From Plasmopara viticola (Eukaryota; Oomycota; Peronosporomycetes; Peronosporales; Peronosporaceae), in contig MBPM02000156.1 in NCBI GenBank assembly GCA_001695595.3, positions 1 to 64,000 on the forward strand: 64,000 bases of DNA, written 5' to 3'. The position numbers and the translations under genes are program-made. Below, piece by piece: positions 11,701 to 24,330 of the stretch (position 1 is its first letter; each line of letters begins with the position of its first letter). The notes below the pieces were generated by a model that was given only the letters and a program-made list of their open reading frames with translations, made no database searches and was not told the DNA's origin.

Positions 11701-11985
11701 ACTCGGTACTAGATCAAGCTTTCACGATAAAGAAACATAGCAAACTCACAGTCCATCAGCAAAACAATTTTGGAAAGAATACCGTGATCAGCCCATAAGC
11801 TTACATTGTATTTAAGAGGCGACATCGACAACCCATAATGAAATGCTCCAATATAACGGAATCTTACTTCCACTTTAAGCTGTATTTCGGTGTGGGGACG
11901 TTAAAGAGACACTCAACAAAGCTATAACGTAACATAAAGGCGCAAATAATGCAGCAAACTCGCTGCTACGAAAAGAAAATTAAGT

Positions 11986-12065
11986 TGGCCAATGTGGGAT
12001 TCGAACCCACGCCCTTTCGGACCAGTGCCTTAAACTGGCGCCTTAGACCGCTCGGCCAATTGACC
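11986..12065 (-). tRNA. tRNA-Leu(AAG), unit 17
   Basis: 724 bp after unit 16. Confidence 0.95.
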
Positions 12066-12346
12066 GATAGACACTCGATCATACGTTTATTTGTAGAGGA
12101 ATTTAAACGAAAAGAACACCCCAACAAAAGGCAGCTGTGGTAATAATAACGTGTTTTACCCATATTTATTATGGGATGCAAGGGCACCCATTATACATAC
12201 AACTTAGAGAGGATTACAGCCTTCACTTCCGTAATATGCTGCATACTGTATCATAGAGGTCAAAGGGACACTCAAACAAGGCTGCTGAGTGACATTGAGG
12301 TGCGAGTAAGGCAACAAAATAGCTGCTACAAAAAGAAAATTTATGT

Positions 12347-12425
12347 TGGCCAGTGTGGGATTCGAACCCACGCCCTTCTTGACCAAAGCTTACACTGGCG
12401 CCTTAGACCGCTTCGCCGATCGACC
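12347..12425 (-). pseudogene. Degenerate tRNA-Leu copy, unit 17
   Basis: 361 bp past the intact tRNA. Confidence 0.83.
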
Positions 12426-12710
12426 ACTCGGTACTAGATCAAGCTTTCACGATAAAGAAACATAGCAAACTCACAGTCCATCAGCAAAACAATTTTGGAA
12501 AGAATACCGTGATCAGCCCATAAGCTTACATTGTATTTAAGAGGCGACATCGACAACCCATAATGAAATGCTCCAATATAACGGAATCTTACTTCCACTT
12601 TAAGCTGTATTTCGGTGTGGGGACGTTAAAGAGACACTCAACAAAGCTATAACGTAACATAAAGGCGCAAATAATGCAGCAAACTCGCTGCTACGAAAAG
12701 AAAATTAAGT

Positions 12711-12790
12711 TGGCCAATGTGGGATTCGAACCCACGCCCTTTCGGACCAGTGCCTTAAACTGGCGCCTTAGACCGCTCGGCCAATTGACC
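12711..12790 (-). tRNA. tRNA-Leu(AAG), unit 18
   Basis: 725 bp after unit 17. Confidence 0.95.
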
Positions 12791-13071
12791 GATAGACACT
12801 CGATCATACGTTTATTTGTAGATGAATTTAAACGAAAAGAACACCCCAACAAAAGGCAGCTGTGGTAATAATAACGTGTTTTACCCATATTTATTATGGG
12901 ATGCAAGGGCACCCATTATACATACAACTTAGAGAGGATTACAGCCTTCACTTCCGTAATATGCTGCATACTGTATCATAGAGGTCAAAGGGACACTCAA
13001 ACAAGGCTGCTGAGTGACATTGAGGTGCGAGTAAGGCAACAAAATAGCTGCTACAAAAAGAAAATTTATGT

Positions 13072-13150
13072 TGGCCAGTGTGGGATTCGAACCCACGCCC
13101 TTCTTGACCAAAGCTTACACTGGCGCCTTAGACCGCTTCGCCGATCGACC
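13072..13150 (-). pseudogene. Degenerate tRNA-Leu copy, unit 18
   Basis: 361 bp past the intact tRNA. Confidence 0.83.
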
Positions 13151-13435
13151 ACTCGGTACTAGATCAAGCTTTCACGATAAAGAAACATAGCAAACTCACA
13201 GTCCATCAGCAAAACAATTTTGGAAAGAATACCGTGATCAGCCCATAAGCTTACATTGTATTTAAGAGGCGACATCGACAACCCATAATGAAATGCTCCA
13301 ATATAACGGAATCTTACTTCCACTTTAAGCTGTATTTCGGTGTGGGGACGTTAAAGAGACACTCAACAAAGCTATAACGTAACATAAAGGCGCAAATAAT
13401 GCAGCAAACTCGCTGCTACGAAAAGAAAATTAAGT

Positions 13436-13515
13436 TGGCCAATGTGGGATTCGAACCCACGCCCTTTCGGACCAGTGCCTTAAACTGGCGCCTTAGACCG
13501 CTCGGCCAATTGACC
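13436..13515 (-). tRNA. tRNA-Leu(AAG), unit 19
   Basis: 725 bp after unit 18. Confidence 0.95.
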
Positions 13516-13794
13516 GATAGACACTCGATCATACGTTTATTTGTAGAGAATTTAAACGAAAAGAACACCCCAACAAAAGGCAGCTGTGGTAATAATAACG
13601 TGTTTTACCATATTTATTATGGGATGCAAGGGCACCCATTATACATACAACTTAGAGAGGATTACAGCCTTCACTTCCGTAATATGCTGCATACTGTATC
13701 ATAGAGGTCAAAGGGACACTCAAACAAGGCTGCTGAGTGACATTGAGGTGCGAGTAAGGCAACAAAATAGCTGCTACAAAAAGAAAATTTATGT

Positions 13795-13873
13795 TGGCCA
13801 GTGTGGGATTCGAACCCACGCCCTTCTTGACCAAAGCTTACACTGGCGCCTTAGACCGCTTCGCCGATCGACC
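13795..13873 (-). pseudogene. Degenerate tRNA-Leu copy, unit 19
   Basis: 359 bp past the intact tRNA. Confidence 0.83.
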
Positions 13874-14151
13874 ACTCGGTACTAGATCAAGCTTTCACGA
13901 TAAAGAAACATAGCAAACTCACAGTCCATCAGCAAAACAATTTTGGAAAGAATACCGTGATCAGCCCATAAGCTTACATTGTATTTAAGAGGCGACATCG
14001 ACAACCCATAATGAAATGCTCCAATATAACGGAATCTTACTTCCACTTTAAGCTGTATTTCGGTGTGGGGACGTTAAAGAGACACTCAACAAAGCTATAA
14101 CGTAACATAAAGGCGCAAATAAGCATCGCTGCTACGAAAAGAAAATTAAGT

Positions 14152-14231
14152 TGGCCAATGTGGGATTCGAACCCACGCCCTTTCGGACCAGTGCCTTAAA
14201 CTGGCGCCTTAGACCGCTCGGCCAATTGACC
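14152..14231 (-). tRNA. tRNA-Leu(AAG), unit 20
   Basis: 716 bp after unit 19, the shortest step; first unit with the shortened 3' flank (gcatcgctg). Confidence 0.95.
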
Positions 14232-14511
14232 GATAGACACTCGATCATACGTTTATTTGTAGAGAATTTAAACGAAAAGAACACCCCAACAAAAGGCAGC
14301 TGTGGTAATAATAACGTGTTTTACCCATATTTATTATGGGATGCAAGGGCACCCATTATACATACAACTTAGAGAGGATTACAGCCTTCACTTCCGTAAT
14401 ATGCTGCATACTGTATCATAGAGGTCAAAGGGACACTCAAACAAGGCTGCTGAGTGACATTGAGGTGCGAGTAAGGCAACAAAATAGCTGCTACAAAAAG
14501 AAAATTTATGT

Positions 14512-14590
14512 TGGCCAGTGTGGGATTCGAACCCACGCCCTTCTTGACCAAAGCTTACACTGGCGCCTTAGACCGCTTCGCCGATCGACC
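14512..14590 (-). pseudogene. Degenerate tRNA-Leu copy, unit 20
   Basis: 360 bp past the intact tRNA. Confidence 0.83.
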
Positions 14591-14872
14591 ACTCGGTACT
14601 AGATCAAGCTTTCACGATAAAGAAACATAGCAAACTCACAGTCCATCAGCAAAACAATTTTGGAAAGAATACCGTGATCAGCCCATAAGCTTACATTGTA
14701 TTTAAGAGGCGACATCGACAACCCATAATGAAATGCTCCAATATAACGGAATCTTACTTCCACTTTAAGCTGTATTTCGGTGTGGGGACGTTAAAGAGAC
14801 ACTCAACAAAGCTATAACGTAACATAAAGGCGCAAATAATGCAGCATCGCTGCTACGAAAAGAAAATTAAGT

Positions 14873-14952
14873 TGGCCAATGTGGGATTCGAACCCACGCC
14901 CTTTCGGACCAGTGCCTTAAACTGGCGCCTTAGACCGCTCGGCCAATTGACC
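14873..14952 (-). tRNA. tRNA-Leu(AAG), unit 21
   Basis: 721 bp after unit 20; gcatcgctg flank. Confidence 0.95.
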
Positions 14953-15232
14953 GATAGACACTCGATCATACGTTTATTTGTAGATGAATTTAAACGAAAA
15001 GAACACCCCAACAAAAGGCAGCTGTGGTAATAATAACGTGTTTTACCATATTTATTATGGGATGCAAGGGCACCCATTATACATACAACTTAGAGAGGAT
15101 TACAGCCTTCACTTCCGTAATATGCTGCATACTGTATCATAGAGGTCAAAGGGACACTCAAACAAGGCTGCTGAGTGACATTGAGGTGCGAGTAAGGCAA
15201 CAAAATAGCTGCTACAAAAAGAAAATTTATGT

Positions 15233-15311
15233 TGGCCAGTGTGGGATTCGAACCCACGCCCTTCTTGACCAAAGCTTACACTGGCGCCTTAGACCGCTTC
15301 GCCGATCGACC
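15233..15311 (-). pseudogene. Degenerate tRNA-Leu copy, unit 21
   Basis: 360 bp past the intact tRNA. Confidence 0.83.
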
Positions 15312-15596
15312 ACTCGGTACTAGATCAAGCTTTCACGATAAAGAAACATAGCAAACTCACAGTCCATCAGCAAAACAATTTTGGAAAGAATACCGTGATC
15401 AGCCCATAAGCTTACATTGTATTTAAGAGGCGACATCGACAACCCATAATGAAATGCTCCAATATAACGGAATCTTACTTCCACTTTAAGCTGTATTTCG
15501 GTGTGGGGACGTTAAAGAGACACTCAACAAAGCTATAACGTAACATAAAGGCGCAAATAATGCAGCAAACTCGCTGCTACGAAAAGAAAATTAAGT

Positions 15597-15676
15597 TGGC
15601 CAATGTGGGATTCGAACCCACGCCCTTTCGGACCAGTGCCTTAAACTGGCGCCTTAGACCGCTCGGCCAATTGACC
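15597..15676 (-). tRNA. tRNA-Leu(AAG), unit 22
   Basis: 724 bp after unit 21; long-flank type again. Confidence 0.95.
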
Positions 15677-15956
15677 GATAGACACTCGATCATACGTTTA
15701 TTTGTAGAGGAATTTAAACGAAAAGAACACCCCAACAAAAGGCAGCTGTGGTAATAATAACGTGTTTTACCATATTTATTATGGGATGCAAGGGCACCCA
15801 TTATACATACAACTTAGAGAGGATTACAGCCTTCACTTCCGTAATATGCTGCATACTGTATCATAGAGGTCAAAGGGACACTCAAACAAGGCTGCTGAGT
15901 GACATTGAGGTGCGAGTAAGGCAACAAAATAGCTGCTACAAAAAGAAAATTTATGT

Positions 15957-16035
15957 TGGCCAGTGTGGGATTCGAACCCACGCCCTTCTTGACCAAAGCT
16001 TACACTGGCGCCTTAGACCGCTTCGCCGATCGACC
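15957..16035 (-). pseudogene. Degenerate tRNA-Leu copy, unit 22
   Basis: 360 bp past the intact tRNA. Confidence 0.83.
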
Positions 16036-16317
16036 ACTCGGTACTAGATCAAGCTTTCACGATAAAGAAACATAGCAAACTCACAGTCCATCAGCAAAAC
16101 AATTTTGGAAAGAATACCGTGATCAGCCCATAAGCTTACATTGTATTTAAGAGGCGACATCGACAACCCATAATGAAATGCTCCAATATAACGGAATCTT
16201 ACTTCCACTTTAAGCTGTATTTCGGTGTGGGGACGTTAAAGAGACACTCAACAAAGCTATAACGTAACATAAAGGCGCAAATAATGCAGCATCGCTGCTA
16301 CGAAAAGAAAATTAAGT

Positions 16318-16397
16318 TGGCCAATGTGGGATTCGAACCCACGCCCTTTCGGACCAGTGCCTTAAACTGGCGCCTTAGACCGCTCGGCCAATTGACC
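16318..16397 (-). tRNA. tRNA-Leu(AAG), unit 23
   Basis: 721 bp after unit 22; gcatcgctg flank. Confidence 0.95.
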
Positions 16398-16678
16398 GAT
16401 AGACACTCGATCATACGTTTATTTGTAGATGAATTTAAACGAAAAGAACACCCCAACAAAAGGCAGCTGTGGTAATAATAACGTGTTTTACCCATATTTA
16501 TTATGGGATGCAAGGGCACCCATTATACATACAACTTAGAGAGGATTACAGCCTTCACTTCCGTAATATGCTGCATACTGTATCATAGAGGTCAAAGGGA
16601 CACTCAAACAAGGCTGCTGAGTGACATTGAGGTGCGAGTAAGGCAACAAAATAGCTGCTACAAAAAGAAAATTTATGT

Positions 16679-16757
16679 TGGCCAGTGTGGGATTCGAACC
16701 CACGCCCTTCTTGACCAAAGCTTACACTGGCGCCTTAGACCGCTTCGCCGATCGACC
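16679..16757 (-). pseudogene. Degenerate tRNA-Leu copy, unit 23
   Basis: 361 bp past the intact tRNA. Confidence 0.83.
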
Positions 16758-17039
16758 ACTCGGTACTAGATCAAGCTTTCACGATAAAGAAACATAGCAA
16801 ACTCACAGTCCATCAGCAAAACAATTTTGGAAAGAATACCGTGATCAGCCCATAAGCTTACATTGTATTTAAGAGGCGACATCGACAACCCATAATGAAA
16901 TGCTCCAATATAACGGAATCTTACTTCCACTTTAAGCTGTATTTCGGTGTGGGGACGTTAAAGAGACACTCAACAAAGCTATAACGTAACATAAAGGCGC
17001 AAATAATGCAGCATCGCTGCTACGAAAAGAAAATTAAGT

Positions 17040-17119
17040 TGGCCAATGTGGGATTCGAACCCACGCCCTTTCGGACCAGTGCCTTAAACTGGCGCCTTAG
17101 ACCGCTCGGCCAATTGACC
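17040..17119 (-). tRNA. tRNA-Leu(AAG), unit 24
   Basis: 722 bp after unit 23; gcatcgctg flank. Confidence 0.95.
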
Positions 17120-17398
17120 GATAGACACTCGATCATACGTTTATTTGTAGAGAATTTAAACGAAAAGAACACCCCAACAAAAGGCAGCTGTGGTAATAAT
17201 AACGTGTTTTACCATATTTATTATGGGATGCAAGGGCACCCATTATACATACAACTTAGAGAGGATTACAGCCTTCACTTCCGTAATATGCTGCATACTG
17301 TATCATAGAGGTCAAAGGGACACTCAAACAAGGCTGCTGAGTGACATTGAGGTGCGAGTAAGGCAACAAAATAGCTGCTACAAAAAGAAAATTTATGT

Positions 17399-17477
17399 TG
17401 GCCAGTGTGGGATTCGAACCCACGCCCTTCTTGACCAAAGCTTACACTGGCGCCTTAGACCGCTTCGCCGATCGACC
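17399..17477 (-). pseudogene. Degenerate tRNA-Leu copy, unit 24
   Basis: 359 bp past the intact tRNA. Confidence 0.83.
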
Positions 17478-17758
17478 ACTCGGTACTAGATCAAGCTTTC
17501 ACGATAAAGAAACATAGCAAACTCACAGTCCATCAGCAAAACAATTTTGGAAAGAATACCGTGATCAGCCCATAAGCTTACATTGTATTTAAGAGGCGAC
17601 ATCGACAACCCATAATGAAATGCTCCAATATAACGGAATCTTACTTCCACTTTAAGCTGTATTTCGGTGTGGGGACGTTAAAGAGACACTCAACAAAGCT
17701 ATAACGTAACATAAAGGCGCAAATAAGCAGCATCGCTGCTACGAAAAGAAAATTAAGT

Positions 17759-17838
17759 TGGCCAATGTGGGATTCGAACCCACGCCCTTTCGGACCAGTG
17801 CCTTAAACTGGCGCCTTAGACCGCTCGGCCAATTGACC
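17759..17838 (-). tRNA. tRNA-Leu(AAG), unit 25
   Basis: 719 bp after unit 24; flank aagcagcatcg. Confidence 0.95.
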
Positions 17839-18117
17839 GATAGACACTCGATCATACGTTTATTTGTAGAGAATTTAAACGAAAAGAACACCCCAACAAA
17901 AGGCAGCTGTGGTAATAATAACGTGTTTTACCATATTTATTATGGGATGCAAGGGCACCCATTATACATACAACTTAGAGAGGATTACAGCCTTCACTTC
18001 CGTAATATGCTGCATACTGTATCATAGAGGTCAAAGGGACACTCAAACAAGGCTGCTGAGTGACATTGAGGTGCGAGTAAGGCAACAAAATAGCTGCTAC
18101 AAAAAGAAAATTTATGT

Positions 18118-18196
18118 TGGCCAGTGTGGGATTCGAACCCACGCCCTTCTTGACCAAAGCTTACACTGGCGCCTTAGACCGCTTCGCCGATCGACC
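18118..18196 (-). pseudogene. Degenerate tRNA-Leu copy, unit 25
   Basis: 359 bp past the intact tRNA. Confidence 0.83.
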
Positions 18197-18478
18197 ACTC
18201 GGTACTAGATCAAGCTTTCACGATAAAGAAACATAGCAAACTCACAGTCCATCAGCAAAACAATTTTGGAAAGAATACCGTGATCAGCCCATAAGCTTAC
18301 ATTGTATTTAAGAGGCGACATCGACAACCCATAATGAAATGCTCCAATATAACGGAATCTTACTTCCACTTTAAGCTGTATTTCGGTGTGGGGACGTTAA
18401 AGAGACACTCAACAAAGCTATAACGTAACATAAAGGCGCAAATAATGCAGCATCGCTGCTACGAAAAGAAAATTAAGT

Positions 18479-18558
18479 TGGCCAATGTGGGATTCGAACC
18501 CACGCCCTTTCGGACCAGTGCCTTAAACTGGCGCCTTAGACCGCTCGGCCAATTGACC
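18479..18558 (-). tRNA. tRNA-Leu(AAG), unit 26
   Basis: 720 bp after unit 25. Confidence 0.95.
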
Positions 18559-18839
18559 GATAGACACTCGATCATACGTTTATTTGTAGATGAATTTAAA
18601 CGAAAAGAACACCCCAACAAAAGGCAGCTGTGGTAATAATAACGTGTTTTACCCATATTTATTATGGGATGCAAGGGCACCCATTATACATACAACTTAG
18701 AGAGGATTACAGCCTTCACTTCCGTAATATGCTGCATACTGTATCATAGAGGTCAAAGGGACACTCAAACAAGGCTGCTGAGTGACATTGAGGTGCGAGT
18801 AAGGCAACAAAATAGCTGCTACAAAAAGAAAATTTATGT

Positions 18840-18918
18840 TGGCCAGTGTGGGATTCGAACCCACGCCCTTCTTGACCAAAGCTTACACTGGCGCCTTAGA
18901 CCGCTTCGCCGATCGACC
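18840..18918 (-). pseudogene. Degenerate tRNA-Leu copy, unit 26
   Basis: 361 bp past the intact tRNA. Confidence 0.83.
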
Positions 18919-19199
18919 ACTCGGTACTAGATCAAGCTTTCACGATAAAGAAACATAGCAAACTCACAGTCCATCAGCAAAACAATTTTGGAAAGAATAC
19001 CGTGATCAGCCCATAAGCTTACATTGTATTTAAGAGGCGACATCGACAACCCATAATGAAATGCTCCAATATAACGGAATCTTACTTCCACTTTAAGCTG
19101 TATTTCGGTGTGGGGACGTTAAAGAGACACTCAACAAAGCTATAACGTAACATAAAGGCGCAAATAAGCAGCATCGCTGCTACGAAAAGAAAATTAAGT

Positions 19200-19279
19200 T
19201 GGCCAATGTGGGATTCGAACCCACGCCCTTTCGGACCAGTGCCTTAAACTGGCGCCTTAGACCGCTCGGCCAATTGACC
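19200..19279 (-). tRNA. tRNA-Leu(AAG), unit 27
   Basis: 721 bp after unit 26; flank aagcagcatcg. Confidence 0.95.
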
Positions 19280-19558
19280 GATAGACACTCGATCATACGT
19301 TTATTTGTAGAGAATTTAAACGAAAAGAACACCCCAACAAAAGGCAGCTGTGGTAATAATAACGTGTTTTACCATATTTATTATGGGATGCAAGGGCACC
19401 CATTATACATACAACTTAGAGAGGATTACAGCCTTCACTTCCGTAATATGCTGCATACTGTATCATAGAGGTCAAAGGGACACTCAAACAAGGCTGCTGA
19501 GTGACATTGAGGTGCGAGTAAGGCAACAAAATAGCTGCTACAAAAAGAAAATTTATGT

Positions 19559-19637
19559 TGGCCAGTGTGGGATTCGAACCCACGCCCTTCTTGACCAAAG
19601 CTTACACTGGCGCCTTAGACCGCTTCGCCGATCGACC
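19559..19637 (-). pseudogene. Degenerate tRNA-Leu copy, unit 27
   Basis: 359 bp past the intact tRNA. Confidence 0.83.
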
Positions 19638-19919
19638 ACTCGGTACTAGATCAAGCTTTCACGATAAAGAAACATAGCAAACTCACAGTCCATCAGCAAA
19701 ACAATTTTGGAAAGAATACCGTGATCAGCCCATAAGCTTACATTGTATTTAAGAGGCGACATCGACAACCCATAATGAAATGCTCCAATATAACGGAATC
19801 TTACTTCCACTTTAAGCTGTATTTCGGTGTGGGGACGTTAAAGAGACACTCAACAAAGCTATAACGTAACATAAAGGCGCAAATAATGCAGCATCGCTGC
19901 TACGAAAAGAAAATTAAGT

Positions 19920-19999
19920 TGGCCAATGTGGGATTCGAACCCACGCCCTTTCGGACCAGTGCCTTAAACTGGCGCCTTAGACCGCTCGGCCAATTGACC
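19920..19999 (-). tRNA. tRNA-Leu(AAG), unit 28
   Basis: 720 bp after unit 27. Confidence 0.95.
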
Positions 20000-20279
20000 G
20001 ATAGACACTCGATCATACGTTTATTTGTAGAGGAATTTAAACGAAAAGAACACCCCAACAAAAGGCAGCTGTGGTAATAATAACGTGTTTTACCATATTT
20101 ATTATGGGATGCAAGGGCACCCATTATACATACAACTTAGAGAGGATTACAGCCTTCACTTCCGTAATATGCTGCATACTGTATCATAGAGGTCAAAGGG
20201 ACACTCAAACAAGGCTGCTGAGTGACATTGAGGTGCGAGTAAGGCAACAAAATAGCTGCTACAAAAAGAAAATTTATGT

Positions 20280-20358
20280 TGGCCAGTGTGGGATTCGAAC
20301 CCACGCCCTTCTTGACCAAAGCTTACACTGGCGCCTTAGACCGCTTCGCCGATCGACC
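20280..20358 (-). pseudogene. Degenerate tRNA-Leu copy, unit 28
   Basis: 360 bp past the intact tRNA. Confidence 0.83.
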
Positions 20359-20640
20359 ACTCGGTACTAGATCAAGCTTTCACGATAAAGAAACATAGCA
20401 AACTCACAGTCCATCAGCAAAACAATTTTGGAAAGAATACCGTGATCAGCCCATAAGCTTACATTGTATTTAAGAGGCGACATCGACAACCCATAATGAA
20501 ATGCTCCAATATAACGGAATCTTACTTCCACTTTAAGCTGTATTTCGGTGTGGGGACGTTAAAGAGACACTCAACAAAGCTATAACGTAACATAAAGGCG
20601 CAAATAATGCAGCATCGCTGCTACGAAAAGAAAATTAAGT

Positions 20641-20720
20641 TGGCCAATGTGGGATTCGAACCCACGCCCTTTCGGACCAGTGCCTTAAACTGGCGCCTTA
20701 GACCGCTCGGCCAATTGACC
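20641..20720 (-). tRNA. tRNA-Leu(AAG), unit 29
   Basis: 721 bp after unit 28. Confidence 0.95.
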
Positions 20721-20999
20721 GATAGACACTCGATCATACGTTTATTTGTAGAGAATTTAAACGAAAAGAACACCCCAACAAAAGGCAGCTGTGGTAATAA
20801 TAACGTGTTTTACCATATTTATTATGGGATGCAAGGGCACCCATTATACATACAACTTAGAGAGGATTACAGCCTTCACTTCCGTAATATGCTGCATACT
20901 GTATCATAGAGGTCAAAGGGACACTCAAACAAGGCTGCTGAGTGACATTGAGGTGCGAGTAAGGCAACAAAATAGCTGCTACAAAAAGAAAATTTATGT

Positions 21000-21078
21000 T
21001 GGCCAGTGTGGGATTCGAACCCACGCCCTTCTTGACCAAAGCTTACACTGGCGCCTTAGACCGCTTCGCCGATCGACC
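21000..21078 (-). pseudogene. Degenerate tRNA-Leu copy, unit 29
   Basis: 359 bp past the intact tRNA. Confidence 0.83.
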
Positions 21079-21359
21079 ACTCGGTACTAGATCAAGCTTT
21101 CACGATAAAGAAACATAGCAAACTCACAGTCCATCAGCAAAACAATTTTGGAAAGAATACCGTGATCAGCCCATAAGCTTACATTGTATTTAAGAGGCGA
21201 CATCGACAACCCATAATGAAATGCTCCAATATAACGGAATCTTACTTCCACTTTAAGCTGTATTTCGGTGTGGGGACGTTAAAGAGACACTCAACAAAGC
21301 TATAACGTAACATAAAGGCGCAAATAAGCAGCATCGCTGCTACGAAAAGAAAATTAAGT

Positions 21360-21439
21360 TGGCCAATGTGGGATTCGAACCCACGCCCTTTCGGACCAGT
21401 GCCTTAAACTGGCGCCTTAGACCGCTCGGCCAATTGACC
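21360..21439 (-). tRNA. tRNA-Leu(AAG), unit 30
   Basis: 719 bp after unit 29; last of the short-flank block. Confidence 0.95.
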
Positions 21440-21719
21440 GATAGACACTCGATCATACGTTTATTTGTAGATGAATTTAAACGAAAAGAACACCCCAACA
21501 AAAGGCAGCTGTGGTAATAATAACGTGTTTTACCATATTTATTATGGGATGCAAGGGCACCCATTATACATACAACTTAGAGAGGATTACAGCCTTCACT
21601 TCCGTAATATGCTGCATACTGTATCATAGAGGTCAAAGGGACACTCAAACAAGGCTGCTGAGTGACATTGAGGTGCGAGTAAGGCAACAAAATAGCTGCT
21701 ACAAAAAGAAAATTTATGT

Positions 21720-21798
21720 TGGCCAGTGTGGGATTCGAACCCACGCCCTTCTTGACCAAAGCTTACACTGGCGCCTTAGACCGCTTCGCCGATCGACC
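21720..21798 (-). pseudogene. Degenerate tRNA-Leu copy, unit 30
   Basis: 360 bp past the intact tRNA. Confidence 0.83.
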
Positions 21799-22083
21799 AC
21801 TCGGTACTAGATCAAGCTTTCACGATAAAGAAACATAGCAAACTCACAGTCCATCAGCAAAACAATTTTGGAAAGAATACCGTGATCAGCCCATAAGCTT
21901 ACATTGTATTTAAGAGGCGACATCGACAACCCATAATGAAATGCTCCAATATAACGGAATCTTACTTCCACTTTAAGCTGTATTTCGGTGTGGGGACGTT
22001 AAAGAGACACTCAACAAAGCTATAACGTAACATAAAGGCGCAAATAATGCAGCAAACTCGCTGCTACGAAAAGAAAATTAAGT

Positions 22084-22163
22084 TGGCCAATGTGGGATTC
22101 GAACCCACGCCCTTTCGGACCAGTGCCTTAAACTGGCGCCTTAGACCGCTCGGCCAATTGACC
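22084..22163 (-). tRNA. tRNA-Leu(AAG), unit 31
   Basis: 724 bp after unit 30. Confidence 0.95.
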
Positions 22164-22443
22164 GATAGACACTCGATCATACGTTTATTTGTAGAGGAAT
22201 TTAAACGAAAAGAACACCCCAACAAAAGGCAGCTGTGGTAATAATAACGTGTTTTACCATATTTATTATGGGATGCAAGGGCACCCATTATACATACAAC
22301 TTAGAGAGGATTACAGCCTTCACTTCCGTAATATGCTGCATACTGTATCATAGAGGTCAAAGGGACACTCAAACAAGGCTGCTGAGTGACATTGAGGTGC
22401 GAGTAAGGCAACAAAATAGCTGCTACAAAAAGAAAATTTATGT

Positions 22444-22522
22444 TGGCCAGTGTGGGATTCGAACCCACGCCCTTCTTGACCAAAGCTTACACTGGCGCCT
22501 TAGACCGCTTCGCCGATCGACC
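22444..22522 (-). pseudogene. Degenerate tRNA-Leu copy, unit 31
   Basis: 360 bp past the intact tRNA. Confidence 0.83.
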
Positions 22523-22807
22523 ACTCGGTACTAGATCAAGCTTTCACGATAAAGAAACATAGCAAACTCACAGTCCATCAGCAAAACAATTTTGGAAAGA
22601 ATACCGTGATCAGCCCATAAGCTTACATTGTATTTAAGAGGCGACATCGACAACCCATAATGAAATGCTCCAATATAACGGAATCTTACTTCCACTTTAA
22701 GCTGTATTTCGGTGTGGGGACGTTAAAGAGACACTCAACAAAGCTATAACGTAACATAAAGGCGCAAATAATGCAGCAAACTCGCTGCTACGAAAAGAAA
22801 ATTAAGT

Positions 22808-22887
22808 TGGCCAATGTGGGATTCGAACCCACGCCCTTTCGGACCAGTGCCTTAAACTGGCGCCTTAGACCGCTCGGCCAATTGACC
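22808..22887 (-). tRNA. tRNA-Leu(AAG), unit 32
   Basis: 724 bp after unit 31; the spacer has a private deletion at about 22980. Confidence 0.95.
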
Positions 22888-23162
22888 GATAGACACTCGA
22901 TCATACGTTTATTTGTAGAGAATTTAAACGAAAAGAACACCCCAACAAAAGGCAGCTGTGGTAATAATAACGTGTTTTACTATATTATGGGATGCAAGGG
23001 CACCCATTATACATACAACTTAGAGAGGATTACAGCCTTCACTTCCGTAATATGCTGCATACTGTATCATAGAGGTCAAAGGGACACTCAAACAAGGCTG
23101 CTGAGTGACATTGAGGTGCGAGTAAGGCAACAAAATAGCTGCTACAAAAAGAAAATTTATGT

Positions 23163-23241
23163 TGGCCAGTGTGGGATTCGAACCCACGCCCTTCTTGACC
23201 AAAGCTTACACTGGCGCCTTAGACCGCTTCGCCGATCGACC
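23163..23241 (-). pseudogene. Degenerate tRNA-Leu copy, unit 32
   Basis: 355 bp past the intact tRNA. Confidence 0.83.
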
Positions 23242-23526
23242 ACTCGGTACTAGATCAAGCTTTCACGATAAAGAAACATAGCAAACTCACAGTCCATCAG
23301 CAAAACAATTTTGGAAAGAATACCGTGATCAGCCCATAAGCTTACATTGTATTTAAGAGGCGACATCGACAACCCATAATGAAATGCTCCAATATAACGG
23401 AATCTTACTTCCACTTTAAGCTGTATTTCGGTGTGGGGACGTTAAAGAGACACTCAACAAAGCTATAACGTAACATAAAGGCGCAAATAATGCAGCAAAC
23501 TCGCTGCTACGAAAAGAAAATTAAGT

Positions 23527-23606
23527 TGGCCAATGTGGGATTCGAACCCACGCCCTTTCGGACCAGTGCCTTAAACTGGCGCCTTAGACCGCTCGGCCAA
23601 TTGACC
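23527..23606 (-). tRNA. tRNA-Leu(AAG), unit 33
   Basis: 719 bp after unit 32. Confidence 0.95.
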
Positions 23607-23886
23607 GATAGACACTCGATCATACGTTTATTTGTAGAGAATTTAAACGAAAAGAACACCCCAACAAAAGGCAGCTGTGGTAATAATAACGTGTTTTACT
23701 CATATTTATTATGGGATGCAAGGGCACCCATTATACATACAACTTAGAGAGGATTACAGCCTTCACTTCCGTAATATGCTGCATACTGTATCATAGAGGT
23801 CAAAGGGACACTCAAACAAGGCTGCTGAGTGACATTGAGGTGCGAGTAAGGCAACAAAATAGCTGCTACAAAAAGAAAATTTATGT

Positions 23887-23965
23887 TGGCCAGTGTGGGA
23901 TTCGAACCCACGCCCTTCTTGACCAAAGCTTACACTGGCGCCTTAGACCGCTTCGCCGATCGACC
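23887..23965 (-). pseudogene. Degenerate tRNA-Leu copy, unit 33
   Basis: 360 bp past the intact tRNA. Confidence 0.83.
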
Positions 23966-24250
23966 ACTCGGTACTAGATCAAGCTTTCACGATAAAGAAA
24001 CATAGCAAACTCACAGTCCATCAGCAAAACAATTTTGGAAAGAATACCGTGATCAGCCCATAAGCTTACATTGTATTTAAGAGGCGACATCGACAACCCA
24101 TAATGAAATGCTCCAATATAACGGAATCTTACTTCCACTTTAAGCTGTATTTCGGTGTGGGGACGTTAAAGAGACACTCAACAAAGCTATAACGTAACAT
24201 AAAGGCGCAAATAATGCAGCAAACTCGCTGCTACGAAAAGAAAATTAAGT

Positions 24251-24330
24251 TGGCCAATGTGGGATTCGAACCCACGCCCTTTCGGACCAGTGCCTTAAAC
24301 TGGCGCCTTAGACCGCTCGGCCAATTGACC
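24251..24330 (-). tRNA. tRNA-Leu(AAG), unit 34
   Basis: 724 bp after unit 33. Confidence 0.95.
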
